A DNA stretch of 64,000 nucleotides from Variovorax sp. KK3 (lineage in GTDB: Bacteria > Pseudomonadota > Gammaproteobacteria > Burkholderiales > Burkholderiaceae_C): positions 62,001 through 126,000 of the forward strand of contig NZ_LYVO01000008.1 of NCBI RefSeq assembly GCF_001984055.1. Direction: 5' to 3'. This document shows, piece by piece, positions 43,912-52,192 of the stretch (position 1 is the first letter of the stretch; each line of letters opens with the position of its first letter). Under the pieces are notes generated by a model that made no database searches, was not told where the DNA came from, and saw only the letters and a list, made by a program, of their open reading frames with translations. The position numbers and the translations under genes were made by a program.

Positions 43912-46392
43912 ATGTCCAAGTTTCAAGTGAAGAAGGTCGCCGTGCTCGGCGCCGGCGTGATGGGCGCGCAGATCGCGGCGCACCTGGTGAACGTGCGCGT
44001 GCCCGTCGTGCTGTTTGACCTCGCGGCGACCAAGACCCCCACGCTCCCCGCTGCGCGTGGTTCGCTGCCCCCCGAGGGGGCTGGTCTCGCCTTGGGGCGG
44101 CCCGGCGGCGAGACCGGCCCGAAGAACGGCATCGTCACGCGCGCCATCGACAACCTCAAGAAGCTCAAGCCGGCCCCGCTTGGCGACTTGGCCGATGCGG
44201 CGCTGATCGAGCAGGCCAACTACGACGACGATCTTGCGAAGCTCGGTGAATGCGACCTGGTGATCGAGGCGATCGCCGAGCGCATGGACTGGAAGCTCGA
44301 CCTGTACAAGAAGATCGCGCCCCATGTCGCCAAGCACGCGATCCTGGCCTCGAACACTTCGGGCCTGTCGATCACGAAGCTCAGCGAGGCCGTGCCCGAG
44401 GCGCTGAAGCCGCGCTTCTGCGGCATCCACTTCTTCAACCCGCCGCGCTACATGTTCCTGGTGGAGCTGATCGCCACGCCGACGACCGAGCCGGCGGTGC
44501 TCGACCAGCTCGAAACCTTCGTCACCAGCACGCTCGGCAAGGGCGTGGTGCGCGCCAAGGACACGCCCAACTTCATCGCCAACCGCGTGGGCATCGCCGG
44601 CATGCTGGCGACGCTGAAAGAGGTGGAGAAGTTCGGCCTCACGCCCGACGTGGCGGACGACCTCACCGGCAAGAAGCTGGGCCGCGCGAGTTCAGGCACC
44701 TTCCGCACCGCCGACGTGGTGGGGCTGGACACCATGGCCCACGTCGTGAAGACGCTGCAGGACAACCTGAGTGCCGAGACCGACCCGTTCTACGGCAACT
44801 TCGCGACGCCGCCGGTGCTGGCCAAGCTGCTGGAGCTGGGCAACCTGGGGCAGAAGACCAAGGCCGGCTTCTTCAAGAAGGTGGGCCGCGACATCCTGCG
44901 CTTCGACCTGGCGAAGGGCGACTACGTGCCTTCGGGCGACAAGGCCGACGAGGTCTATGGCCGCATGCTCAAGAAGCCCGCCGCCCAGCGGCTGAAGTTG
45001 CTGCGCGAGAGCGAAGGCGCGCAGGGGCGCTTCCTCTGGGCCATCCTGCGCGACAGCTTCCACTACGCGGCCGTGCACCTGGCGACCATCGCCGAGAGTG
45101 CGCGCGACGTCGACTTCGCGATGCGCTGGGGCTTCGGCATGAAGCAGGGCCCCTTCGAGCTTTGGCAGGAAGCGGGCTGGGCACAGGTCGCGAAGTGGAT
45201 TCAGGCAGACATCGACGCGGGCGAAGCCTTGTCGAGCGCGCCGCTGCCGAAGTGGGTGTTCGAAGGCCCGGTGGCCGAGGCCGGTGGCGTGCACACGCCC
45301 GAAGGCTCGTGGAGCGCCGCCGAAAGCCGCTTCGTGCCGCAGCGCCGCCTGCCGGTGCATGCGCGCCAGCTCTTCCCCGAAAGCGCGCTGGGCAGCAACG
45401 CGCCCGATGCCGACCAAGCCGGCACCACGATCCAGGACGAAGGCGACGTGCGCTTGTGGACGCTGGACGGCGAAGTGCTCATCGCCAGCATCCATTCGAA
45501 GATGCACGCCATCAGCCCCGACGTGGCCGAGGCGCTGGCCGCCGGCGTCGAGCTGGCCGAGCGCGAGTACAAGGCGATGGTGATCTGGTCGCCCGACGAG
45601 ATGTTCTCCGTCGGTGCCGACCTGCAGGCGATGCTGCCGGCCTTCGTGGTGGCCGGTGTCAATGCGATCGACGGCGCCGAACAGGAACTGCAGAACACCA
45701 TGCTGCGCATCCGCTACGCCGGCGTGCCGGTGGTGTCGGCCGTGCGCGGCATGGCGCTGGGCGGCGGCTGCGAACTGGCCGTGTACTCGGCCAAGCGTGT
45801 CGCCGCAATGGAAAGCTACATCGGCCTGGTCGAAGTCGGCGTCGGCCTCGTACCGGGCGCCGGCGGGCTGACCTACATCGCCCGCCGCGCGGCCGAGAAC
45901 GCCGAGGCCTCGACCGGCAGCGATCTGCTGCCGTTCCTGACAGAAGGCTTCACCGCCGCCGCGATGGCCAAGGTGGGCACCAGCGCGCTCGAATCGAAGA
46001 AGCTGGGCTACCTGCTGGACGGCGACGTCATCGTGCCGAACAAGGACGAGTTGCTCTACGTCGCCCTGCAGCAGGCCAAGGCCATGGCCGATGCGGGCTG
46101 GCGCGCGCCGATGCGGCGCCTGTTCAAGGTGGCCGGCCGCAGCGGCGCGGCGACCATCAAGGGCCAGCTGGTCAACATGCGCGACGGCGGCTTCATCAGC
46201 GAACATGATTTCCACATCGCCGGCCTGATCGCGAACGTGGTGACCGGCGGCGACGTGGATGCCGGCAGCCTGGTGAGCGAGGAGTACCTGATGGCGCTGG
46301 AACGCAAGGCGTTCTGCGCGCTGGTGGTGCATCCGAAGACGCAGGAACGGATCATGGGCATGCTCAGTACGGGCAAGCCGCTGCGCAACTGA
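43912..46392 (+). CDS. 3-hydroxyacyl-CoA dehydrogenase/enoyl-CoA hydratase with an unusual N-terminal insertion
   Basis: The 826-residue enzyme has the dehydrogenase part first: NAD site VAVLGAGVMGAQIAAHLV, DLVIEAIAERMDWKLDLYKK, SNTSGLSI, FCGIHFFNPPRYMFLVELI (catalytic His). The C-terminal part is crotonase-like with VRGMALGGGCELAVYSAKR and GLVEVGVGLVPGAGGLT. It performs hydration and NAD oxidation of beta-oxidation intermediates. Between strand 2 (VVLFD36) and GPKNGI, residues 40-68 carry a Pro/Gly-rich stretch (LPAARGSLPPEGAGLALGRP region) where relatives have only about two residues. The DNA there (44029-44115) looks like a dispersed palindromic element. The frame is kept, so the protein is probably still made. 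Confidence 0.92.
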   Translation: MSKFQVKKVAVLGAGVMGAQIAAHLVNVRVPVVLFDLAATKTPTLPAARGSLPPEGAGLALGRPGGETGPKNGIVTRAIDNLKKLKPAPLGDLADAALIEQANYDDDLAKLGECDLVIEAIAERMDWKLDLYKKIAPHVAKHAILASNTSGLSITKLSEAVPEALKPRFCGIHFFNPPRYMFLVELIATPTTEPAVLDQLETFVTSTLGKGVVRAKDTPNFIANRVGIAGMLATLKEVEKFGLTPDVADDLTGKKLGRASSGTFRTADVVGLDTMAHVVKTLQDNLSAETDPFYGNFATPPVLAKLLELGNLGQKTKAGFFKKVGRDILRFDLAKGDYVPSGDKADEVYGRMLKKPAAQRLKLLRESEGAQGRFLWAILRDSFHYAAVHLATIAESARDVDFAMRWGFGMKQGPFELWQEAGWAQVAKWIQADIDAGEALSSAPLPKWVFEGPVAEAGGVHTPEGSWSAAESRFVPQRRLPVHARQLFPESALGSNAPDADQAGTTIQDEGDVRLWTLDGEVLIASIHSKMHAISPDVAEALAAGVELAEREYKAMVIWSPDEMFSVGADLQAMLPAFVVAGVNAIDGAEQELQNTMLRIRYAGVPVVSAVRGMALGGGCELAVYSAKRVAAMESYIGLVEVGVGLVPGAGGLTYIARRAAENAEASTGSDLLPFLTEGFTAAAMAKVGTSALESKKLGYLLDGDVIVPNKDELLYVALQQAKAMADAGWRAPMRRLFKVAGRSGAATIKGQLVNMRDGGFISEHDFHIAGLIANVVTGGDVDAGSLVSEEYLMALERKAFCALVVHPKTQERIMGMLSTGKPLRN
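44029..44115 (+). repeat. In-frame palindromic repeat element inside the hydroxyacyl-CoA dehydrogenase gene
   Basis: About 87 bp (29 codons) with two internal inverted pairs: CCCCGCTGCGCGTGG-like and CCCCCCGAGGGGG, then CGCCTTGGGGCGG. This mix resembles GC-rich intergenic repeats I recall from Comamonadaceae genomes. It interrupts the loop after the second Rossmann strand, and length is close to a multiple of three so the frame survives. Family identity is from memory, and exact borders are estimated from the protein alignment. Confidence 0.6.
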
Positions 46393-46402
46393 AGGAACAC
46401 TC

Positions 46403-47602
46403 ATGAGCAAGCAACTCCAAGACGCCTACATCGTCGCCGCCACCCGCACCCCCATCGGCCGCTCGCATCGCGGCTACTTCCGCAACACGCGCCCCGACGA
46501 CCTGCTCGCCACCACCCTGAAGGCGGCGCTCGCAGCGGTGCCCGGCCTGGACCCGAAGGCGATCGAAGACCTCATCTGCGGATGTGCCATCCCCGAGGCG
46601 CAGCAGGGCCTCAACGTCGCGCGCATCGGCGCCGTGCTGGCCGGCCTGCCCACCAGCGTGGGCGGCATCACGGTCAACCGCTTTTGCGCCGCCGGCCTGT
46701 CGGCGGTGCAGATGGCGGCCGACCGCATCCGCGTCGGCGAGGCCGAGGTGATGATCGCGGCCGGTGTCGAGAGCATGAGCATGGTGCCGATGATGGGCAA
46801 CGCGCCTTCGTTGTCGCCATCCATCTTCGAGCGCGACGGCGACGTCGGCATCGCCTACGGCATGGGCCTGACCGCCGAGAAGGTGGCGCAGCAGTGGAAG
46901 GTGAGCCGCGACGCGCAGGATGCCTTCGCGCTGCAGTCGCACCAGCGCGCACTGGCCGCGCAGCAGGCCGGCGAGTTCGCCGCCGAGATCACGCCGATCG
47001 AGGTGACGGAGCGCACGCCCGACCTCGACAGCGGCGAGAGCATCGCCAAGACCCGTACCGTCGACCTCGACGAAGGCCCGCGCCCCGACACCAGCATCGA
47101 AGGGCTGGCCAGGCTGCGCACCGTGTTCGCCGCGCGCGGCAGCGTGACGGCCGGCAACAGCTCGCAGACCTCCGACGGCGCCGGCGCGCTGATCCTGGCG
47201 AGCGAAAAGGCCTGCAAGCAGTTCGACCTGAAGCCGCTCGCGCGTTTCGTGAGCTTCGCGAGCAAGGGCGTGCCGCCGCAGATCATGGGCATCGGCCCGA
47301 TCGAGGCGATTCCCGCAGCGCTGCGCTACGCCGGCCTGACGCAGGACGCGATCGACTGGATCGAACTCAACGAGGCCTTCGCAGCACAGTCGCTGGCGGT
47401 CATGAACACGCTGGGCCTCGACCCTGCCAAGGTCAACCCGATGGGCGGCGCGATCGCGTTGGGCCATCCGCTGGGCGCCACCGGCGCCATCCGCTCGGCC
47501 ACCGTCATCCATGCGCTGCAGCGCAAGAAGCTCAAGTACGGCATGGTCACCATGTGCGTCGGCATGGGGCAGGGCGCCGCGGGCATCTTCGAAAGGGTCT
47601 GA
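46403..47602 (+). CDS. Acetyl-CoA C-acyltransferase (thiolase)
   Basis: The 399-residue thiolase has nucleophile C95 (VNRFCAAGLSAVQ), H355 (NPMGGAIALGHPLGATG) and C385 (MVTMCVGMGQGAAG). The N-terminus AYIVAATRTPIGRSHRGYF matches the FadA/FadI degradative group. It cleaves 3-ketoacyl-CoA in the last step of beta-oxidation. It lies 10 bp after the dehydrogenase/hydratase gene, as the beta subunit or partner usually does. Nothing is missing from the active site. Confidence 0.93.
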   Translation: MSKQLQDAYIVAATRTPIGRSHRGYFRNTRPDDLLATTLKAALAAVPGLDPKAIEDLICGCAIPEAQQGLNVARIGAVLAGLPTSVGGITVNRFCAAGLSAVQMAADRIRVGEAEVMIAAGVESMSMVPMMGNAPSLSPSIFERDGDVGIAYGMGLTAEKVAQQWKVSRDAQDAFALQSHQRALAAQQAGEFAAEITPIEVTERTPDLDSGESIAKTRTVDLDEGPRPDTSIEGLARLRTVFAARGSVTAGNSSQTSDGAGALILASEKACKQFDLKPLARFVSFASKGVPPQIMGIGPIEAIPAALRYAGLTQDAIDWIELNEAFAAQSLAVMNTLGLDPAKVNPMGGAIALGHPLGATGAIRSATVIHALQRKKLKYGMVTMCVGMGQGAAGIFERV

Positions 47603-47641
47603 CACTGCGCGCGGCGCAGCAGGCGGCAAGGAGACGAAGGC

Positions 47642-48547
47642 ATGCAAGCAAGGACATTGACGCTCGACGACGGCGCACAGGTCGCCCTGCGCGTATACGA
47701 GCCCGAAATCACACCGCGCGCCAGCGTGGTGATCGGCGGCGCGATGGGCGTGCGACAGGCCTTCTACGAGCCGTTCGCACGTTGGCTCGCGGAGCAAGGG
47801 CTGCGCGTGTGGACCTTCGACTACCGAGGCTCGGGCGACTCGCGCCCCGGTGGTGCGGGCACATCGCTGCGCGGCTTCGACGCCGATCTGTTCGACTGGG
47901 CACGCGACTACGAGGCAGTGATCGAAGCCGCCAAGGCCGCACGCCCCGATCGCCCGCTCTACCTGCTGGGCCACAGCCTCGGTGCGCAACTGCCGGGCTT
48001 TCTGGAGCGGCCGGAGATGGTCGACGGCCTGGTGAGCATCGCCGCCGGCAGCGGCTACTGGCGCGAGAACGCGCCGCGGCTCAGGCGCAGCGTCTTGTAT
48101 TTCTGGTTCGTGCTGGTGCCGCTGGCCACGCGGCTCTGGGGTTACTTCCCCGGTCGCCGGCTGCGCAAGGTGGGCGACCTGCCGCGCGGCGTCATCCTGC
48201 AATGGCGGCGCTGGTGCCTGAACCCGCGCTACAGCGTCGGTGCCGAAGGTGAGCCGGCTGCGCGCAGCTACGCACGGGTGCGCTTTCCCGTGCTGGCCCT
48301 GTCGATGACCGACGACGAGCTGATGACCTTGGAAGGCACGCAGAGCCTGCTGGGCCTGTACCCCGCGGCGCCGCGTGCCGTTCAGCGCATCGCACCGGCG
48401 GATGTGCACGTGCGCCGCATCGGGCACTTCGGCTTCTTCCGCGAACAGTTCAGCCTGAACCTGTGGCCGCGCCTGGCCGACAGCCTGCACCGGCTCGCCG
48501 CCCTCACCACACCACCCGCGGGCGCCGTCCCGCATACGACTGCCTGA
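47642..48547 (+). CDS. Alpha/beta-hydrolase fold protein
   Basis: The 301-residue protein has VVIGGAMGVRQAFYEPFARW (oxyanion region), RVWTFDYRGSGDSRPGG and the nucleophile elbow G110-H-S112-L-G. The acid and His are likely in LALSMTDDELMT and RRIGHFGFFRE. It resembles YheT/serine aminopeptidase-type hydrolases annotated as lysophospholipase-like. A lipid or acyl-ester substrate fits the surrounding beta-oxidation genes, but the sequence gives no specific substrate. The start has AAGGAGACGAAGG-type Shine-Dalgarno upstream. Confidence 0.85.
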   Translation: MQARTLTLDDGAQVALRVYEPEITPRASVVIGGAMGVRQAFYEPFARWLAEQGLRVWTFDYRGSGDSRPGGAGTSLRGFDADLFDWARDYEAVIEAAKAARPDRPLYLLGHSLGAQLPGFLERPEMVDGLVSIAAGSGYWRENAPRLRRSVLYFWFVLVPLATRLWGYFPGRRLRKVGDLPRGVILQWRRWCLNPRYSVGAEGEPAARSYARVRFPVLALSMTDDELMTLEGTQSLLGLYPAAPRAVQRIAPADVHVRRIGHFGFFREQFSLNLWPRLADSLHRLAALTTPPAGAVPHTTA

Positions 48548-48574
48548 GCTGGCTCGACGCAGCACACTCCGACC

Positions 48575-49405
48575 ATGAGCACACATCCCCTGGACCAGGC
48601 ACTGGCGCTCGCGCACAGCGACCTTCGCACCGGCCTCTTCACCGGCGCCGCCAGCGCCGACTACTGGAACATGGTCGGGCCTTTCGGCGGCACCACCGCG
48701 GCCGTGATGCTGCAGGCTGTGCTGGAGCATCCGGAACTGCTCGGTGCGCCGGTGTCGTTGACGGTCAACTTCGCCGCCGCCATGGAGGCCGGGCCTTTCG
48801 AGCTGCTGGCCGTGCCGGTGCGCACCAACCGGTCGACCCAGCACTGGACGGTGCAGATGTCGCAGGCCGGCGCCGATGGCAAGCCCCAGGTCGTGACCAC
48901 GGCCACCGCAGTGACTGCCCTGCGGCGCGAGACCTGGGGCGCGAGCGACCTGCCCATGCCGCAGGTGCCGCCGCCCGTGGACGTGGAGCGCCTGGACACC
49001 GGCCCGGCCGGCGTGGCCTGGCTCAAATGCTATGAGATGCGCCTGATCAGCGGCGGCGTCCCCACGCGCTGGGACGGCGGCGGCGATCACAGCGAAACCC
49101 GCATGTGGCTGCGCGATGCGCCGCCGCGCGCATTGGACTTCGCCTCCCTCGCCGCGCTGAGCGACTGCTTCTTCCCGCGCATCTGGCTGCGCCGCGCGAA
49201 GCCGGTGCCCTTCGGCACGGTGTCGATCACCACCTACTTCCACGTCGACGCGGCGCAGCTCGCCGAGGTGGGATCGGGCCACCTGCTCGGTCGCGCCACC
49301 GGACAGCAGTTCAGCAACGGCTACTTCGACCAGGCCGCGCAGCTGTGGAGCCAGGCCGGCAGGCTGCTGGCGACTTCGAACCAGATCGTCTACTTCAAGG
49401 AATGA
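48575..49405 (+). CDS. Acyl-CoA thioesterase (TesB-like double hotdog)
   Basis: The 276-residue protein has two tandem hotdog domains. The first contains FTGAASADYWNMVGPFGGTT and VNFAAAMEAGPFELLAVPVR; the second contains DFASLAALSDCFFPRIWLRR (the conserved D-x-x-x-x-x region of TesB-like enzymes) and PFGTVSITTYFHVDAAQLAE. These enzymes hydrolyse acyl-CoA to free acid and CoA, probably to relieve CoA sequestration during beta-oxidation. It overlaps, at its TGA, an ATG (49402) that is not thought to be the next gene's main start. Confidence 0.85.
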   Translation: MSTHPLDQALALAHSDLRTGLFTGAASADYWNMVGPFGGTTAAVMLQAVLEHPELLGAPVSLTVNFAAAMEAGPFELLAVPVRTNRSTQHWTVQMSQAGADGKPQVVTTATAVTALRRETWGASDLPMPQVPPPVDVERLDTGPAGVAWLKCYEMRLISGGVPTRWDGGGDHSETRMWLRDAPPRALDFASLAALSDCFFPRIWLRRAKPVPFGTVSITTYFHVDAAQLAEVGSGHLLGRATGQQFSNGYFDQAAQLWSQAGRLLATSNQIVYFKE

Positions 49406-49416
49406 ACGGAGGCCCC

Positions 49417-50028
49417 ATGGCGAACGCGAAATCGGTGGAGTTCTACTTCGACTTCGGCAGCCCGGCCACCTACTTGGCCGCGACGCAGCTGCCGCACCTG
49501 TGCGCCGACACCGGCGCCGACTTGGTCTGGAAGCCCATGCTGCTCGGCGGTGTGTTCCAGGCCACCGGCAACCGCTCGCCCGCCGAGGTCCCGGCCAAGG
49601 GCCCCTACATGTTCGACGACCTCAAGCGCTTCGCGCGGCGCTATGCGGTGCCCTTCGAATACAACCCGCATTTCCCGATCAACACGCTGCTGCTGATGCG
49701 CGGCGCCACCGGCCTGCAGGCGCGCGATCCCGATCGTTTCGATGCCTACGTGAAGGCCGTCTTCCACGCGATGTGGGTGGAACCGCGCAACCTCAACGAT
49801 GCGGCCACCGTGGGCCAGGTGCTGGCAGAAGCCGGCTTCGACCCGGCAGCGCTGCTGGCGCTGGCCAACGACCCCGACACCAAGGCCCGCCTGAAGGCCG
49901 ACACCGAAGCGGCCGTGCGGCGCGGCGTGTTCGGCGCGCCCACCATGTTCGTCGGCGACCAGATGTTCTGGGGCCAGGACCGGCTCGATTTCGTGCGCGA
50001 GGCGTTGGACGATCCGCTCGACGCGTGA
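49417..50028 (+). CDS. 2-hydroxychromene-2-carboxylate isomerase/DsbA-like GST-kappa-fold protein
   Basis: The 203-residue protein has VEFYFDFGSPATYLAATQLP, with S15 at the glutathione-activating position, and KPMLLGGVFQATGNRSPAEV, then FPINTLLLMRG and GVFGAPTMFVGDQMFWGQDR. All are signatures of the HCCA isomerase/GST-kappa group. The classical reaction is glutathione-dependent isomerisation in naphthalene breakdown, but homologues in fatty-acid clusters are common and their substrate is unknown. GGAGG five bases before ATG 49417 selects this start over 49402. Confidence 0.87.
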   Translation: MANAKSVEFYFDFGSPATYLAATQLPHLCADTGADLVWKPMLLGGVFQATGNRSPAEVPAKGPYMFDDLKRFARRYAVPFEYNPHFPINTLLLMRGATGLQARDPDRFDAYVKAVFHAMWVEPRNLNDAATVGQVLAEAGFDPAALLALANDPDTKARLKADTEAAVRRGVFGAPTMFVGDQMFWGQDRLDFVREALDDPLDA

Positions 50029-50083
50029 TACTGCGCTGTTGTTCCGACACCCCCGTTTTTCTTCTTCTGCTGCAAGGACTCCC

Positions 50084-50848
50084 ATGAGCGACATCCTCGT
50101 CCACACCGAAGCCGGCGTGATGACCCTGACCTTCAACCGGCTCGACAAGAAGAACTCGATCACCCGCGACATGTACGCAGAGCTCGCCGACGCGCTGGAG
50201 CGCGCCGAGCAGGACAACGCGGTGCGCGCCGTGTTGATCCAGGGCGACCCGACCATCTTCAGCGCCGGCAACGACATCGGCGACTTCCTCAACGCGCCGC
50301 CGTCGACGCAGGAGTCGCCGGTCTTCCGCTTCCTGCACGGCATCGCCCGCTTCCCCAAGCCGCTGGTCGCGGCCGTGTGCGGGCCGGCGGTCGGCATCGG
50401 CACCACGATGCTCTTCCATTGCGACCTGGTCTACGCCGGCGACAACGCCGCGTTCTCCATGCCCTTCGTCAACCTGGGCCTGTGCCCCGAGGCCGCCTCG
50501 AGCCTGCTGGTGCCGCAGATGTTCGGCTACCACCGCGCCGCCGAAGCGCTGTTGCTGGGCGAACCCTTCATGGCCGAGGCCGCGCTCGAAGTCGGCCTGG
50601 TCAACCGCGTGGTTCCGCCCACCGAGTGCAACGCCATCGCCCAGGCGCAGGCGCGCAAGCTGGCTGCCAAGCCTTTGACTGCGCTGGTCGAAACCAAGCG
50701 CCTCATGAAGAAGGCTCAGCAGCCGGCCGTGGCCGAGCGCATGGGCGAAGAAGGCCAGAGCTTCGGGCGCATGCTGCGCGAGCCGGCGGCGAAGGAGGCC
50801 TTCACGGCGTTCATGGAGAAGAGGAAGCCGGATTTTTCGAAGGTGTGA
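50084..50848 (+). CDS. Enoyl-CoA hydratase/isomerase family protein
   Basis: The 254-residue crotonase has FNRLDKKNSITRDMYAELAD, FSAGNDIGDFLNAPP (first oxyanion segment), AVCGPAVGIGTTMLFHCDLV (second) and PFVNLGLCPEAASSLLVPQM. At the position of the second catalytic Glu it has E in LCPEAAS, while the first Glu is replaced in the GPAVGIG region, which favours an isomerase-like or weak hydratase role. It ends the acyl-CoA cluster on the plus strand. Its stop is two bases from the stop of the convergent barstar-like gene. Confidence 0.9.
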   Translation: MSDILVHTEAGVMTLTFNRLDKKNSITRDMYAELADALERAEQDNAVRAVLIQGDPTIFSAGNDIGDFLNAPPSTQESPVFRFLHGIARFPKPLVAAVCGPAVGIGTTMLFHCDLVYAGDNAAFSMPFVNLGLCPEAASSLLVPQMFGYHRAAEALLLGEPFMAEAALEVGLVNRVVPPTECNAIAQAQARKLAAKPLTALVETKRLMKKAQQPAVAERMGEEGQSFGRMLREPAAKEAFTAFMEKRKPDFSKV

Positions 50849-50850
50849 GC

Positions 50851-51261
50851 CTAGTCGTGCTGCGGCTGCAGGCCTAGCATCGTCAGCACGGGGCTTTGAG
50901 CTGAGCGAGGAAATCGGACGCGTAGTTGGTGTTGAGGATCTGATGGATTCAAGCGTGACCAGTCGAGACACGCTTCGCGAAGGATCTCGACATAGATGCG
51001 GCAGTCGTCTGGCCGTGCAAGCAGCGGAAGATCGGCGTGCGCTACAACAATCTGTCTTTGTTCAATCCAGTTGAAGTCGCGAAGGCAATCGAGGAGGGCG
51101 TCCCAGGTGTGGCCGAAGTAGTCGGGAAACTCACCATGATGTGCCACAACTCTCAGTAGCTCGGCCCTCGACTGGACGGCCGGGGGAATGTCGAGGATGA
51201 AACACTTGTCGCTCGATGCGGTTGTCCAAGCGGCTTCAGTGAACTCAAATGGGCACTTCAT
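50851..51261 (-). CDS. Barstar-like (RNase inhibitor family) protein
   Basis: The 136-residue protein contains FILDIPPAVQSRAELLRVVA followed by EFPDYFGHTWDALLDCLRDF, the barstar core (strand, helix with the inhibitory Asp/Trp-containing segment, helix). A long C-terminal tail (about residues 80-136) extends beyond the 90-residue prototype. Barstar folds block barnase-type ribonucleases and act as immunity proteins in polymorphic toxin loci. Here it is the last gene of a four-gene cassette with an Rhs fragment. The start at 51261 overlaps the upstream gene's TGA (ATGA). Composition is lower in GC than the flanking genes. Confidence 0.8.
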   Translation of the reverse strand: MKCPFEFTEAAWTTASSDKCFILDIPPAVQSRAELLRVVAHHGEFPDYFGHTWDALLDCLRDFNWIEQRQIVVAHADLPLLARPDDCRIYVEILREACLDWSRLNPSDPQHQLRVRFPRSAQSPVLTMLGLQPQHD

Positions 51262-51569
51262 CGCTGCTCGGCTTTGGTTATCTCCCATGCCCCGGACTTC
51301 TTTTTCGCGTTTACCTGATAGCAAGCGCTATCGCTGCAGAGCACGAACTCTGCTGTTCCTGAGTTGCCACCTTCTGCGAATTTGAATCTGCTGAAGGGCC
51401 GCAGCGAAAGTTCTGCGGGATCTGTTCCGTATTGCGTTTTCAGCGCCTGCCGAGAGGCCTCGAAGACAGGCGATGACTCGATCATCTGGCGTCCTTGGTG
51501 CACTACGACAAAGACAATGCATAGCAGGACGCCGATTGTGATGCCCGCTTTTCTGAGGAGGGTTGTCAT
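51258..51569 (-). CDS. Small membrane-anchored protein, family uncertain
   Basis: The 103-residue protein has one N-terminal membrane helix (AGITIGVLLCIVFVVVHQG, residues 7-25) and a soluble domain with two Cys (FVLCSDSACYQVNAK), probably periplasmic and disulfide-bonded. Spacing and size recall the Coa1-like cytochrome-oxidase-assembly family, but similarity is too weak for a firm call. It is sandwiched, by ATGA overlaps on both sides, between the mini-Rhs gene and the barstar-like gene. In a toxin cassette this could be the cognate immunity protein for a periplasmic toxin domain. The start at 51569 is fixed by the overlap. Confidence 0.7.
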   Translation of the reverse strand: MTTLLRKAGITIGVLLCIVFVVVHQGRQMIESSPVFEASRQALKTQYGTDPAELSLRPFSRFKFAEGGNSGTAEFVLCSDSACYQVNAKKKSGAWEITKAEQR

Positions 51570-52192
51570 TTGTGCGCAATCGCCCGGCACGTGCAGTCCG
51601 AAGTCGACCGGGGGCGCGTCATTGCCGTCATTTGAACTCCACCCGCTGCTTCAGCTTTGAGGCCCCATTTCTTGCCGAACGAGGGCTCAAGCCAGCCCAA
51701 TCCACTATAGGGGCGGCCTGTTGCTAGGCCCTTTCCAGTGTTGGCAGCGACAACGTCCAGGTTCATTCCGAAGCCACTCAGACCAGCTTTTCCGAACAGC
51801 TCCAGAAACGCTTGATCGTCTCCGCATTCTGCGAGTTCGTCTTGACCCGTCGGTGCGCCGCCTAGTGGCGAATACATGATTCCTCCGCCAACGCCATAGC
51901 CGAATTGCATGCTCAAGAACCCACGCTGAATGCCGACGTCATATCCAAAACTGAAGTTCATGCCCGGCCCCCAGAAGCCGCCAACATCAACCGCCCACAG
52001 ACCGAGAGGGTCGGAGAACATCAGCGGATTTTGGTTGGCATAGTGGATTCGATTCGAACCCACTTGAAGCCCCATCGGATCAGGCTAGATATACCGCCCA
52101 GTCGTCGGCGAGTACTCCCGCGCCATCACGTTCGTGGCGAGACCGCACAACATGGCCAGCATGGCCACAACCATCCAACGCACTGCCTTCAT
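51566..52192 (-). pseudogene. Mini-Rhs protein with signal peptide, interrupted by one amber codon
   Basis: The frame starts at 52192 after an AAAGGAAAG Shine-Dalgarno. Codons 1-24 encode a signal peptide (MKAVRWMVVAMLAMLCGLAT, NVMA). Codons 25-35 are REYSPTTGRYI, codon 36 is TAG (52085-52087), and the same frame continues PDPMGLQVGSNRIHYANQNP and LMFSDPLGLW to 51566. This is precisely the end of the Rhs repeat-associated core (YSPxTGRYIxxDPxGL...NPLxxxDPxGL). Relatives usually have Gln at the stop, so one C-to-T change (CAG to TAG) explains it. About 145 residues rich in Gly and aromatic residues follow and form the variable C-terminal domain. Only 35 residues are made unless the amber is read through. 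Confidence 0.8.

Noticed and set aside
46364..49282. 972-residue open frame on the minus strand
   Set aside because: Antisense to thiolase, hydrolase and thioesterase genes, with composition typical of a shadow frame in high-GC DNA.
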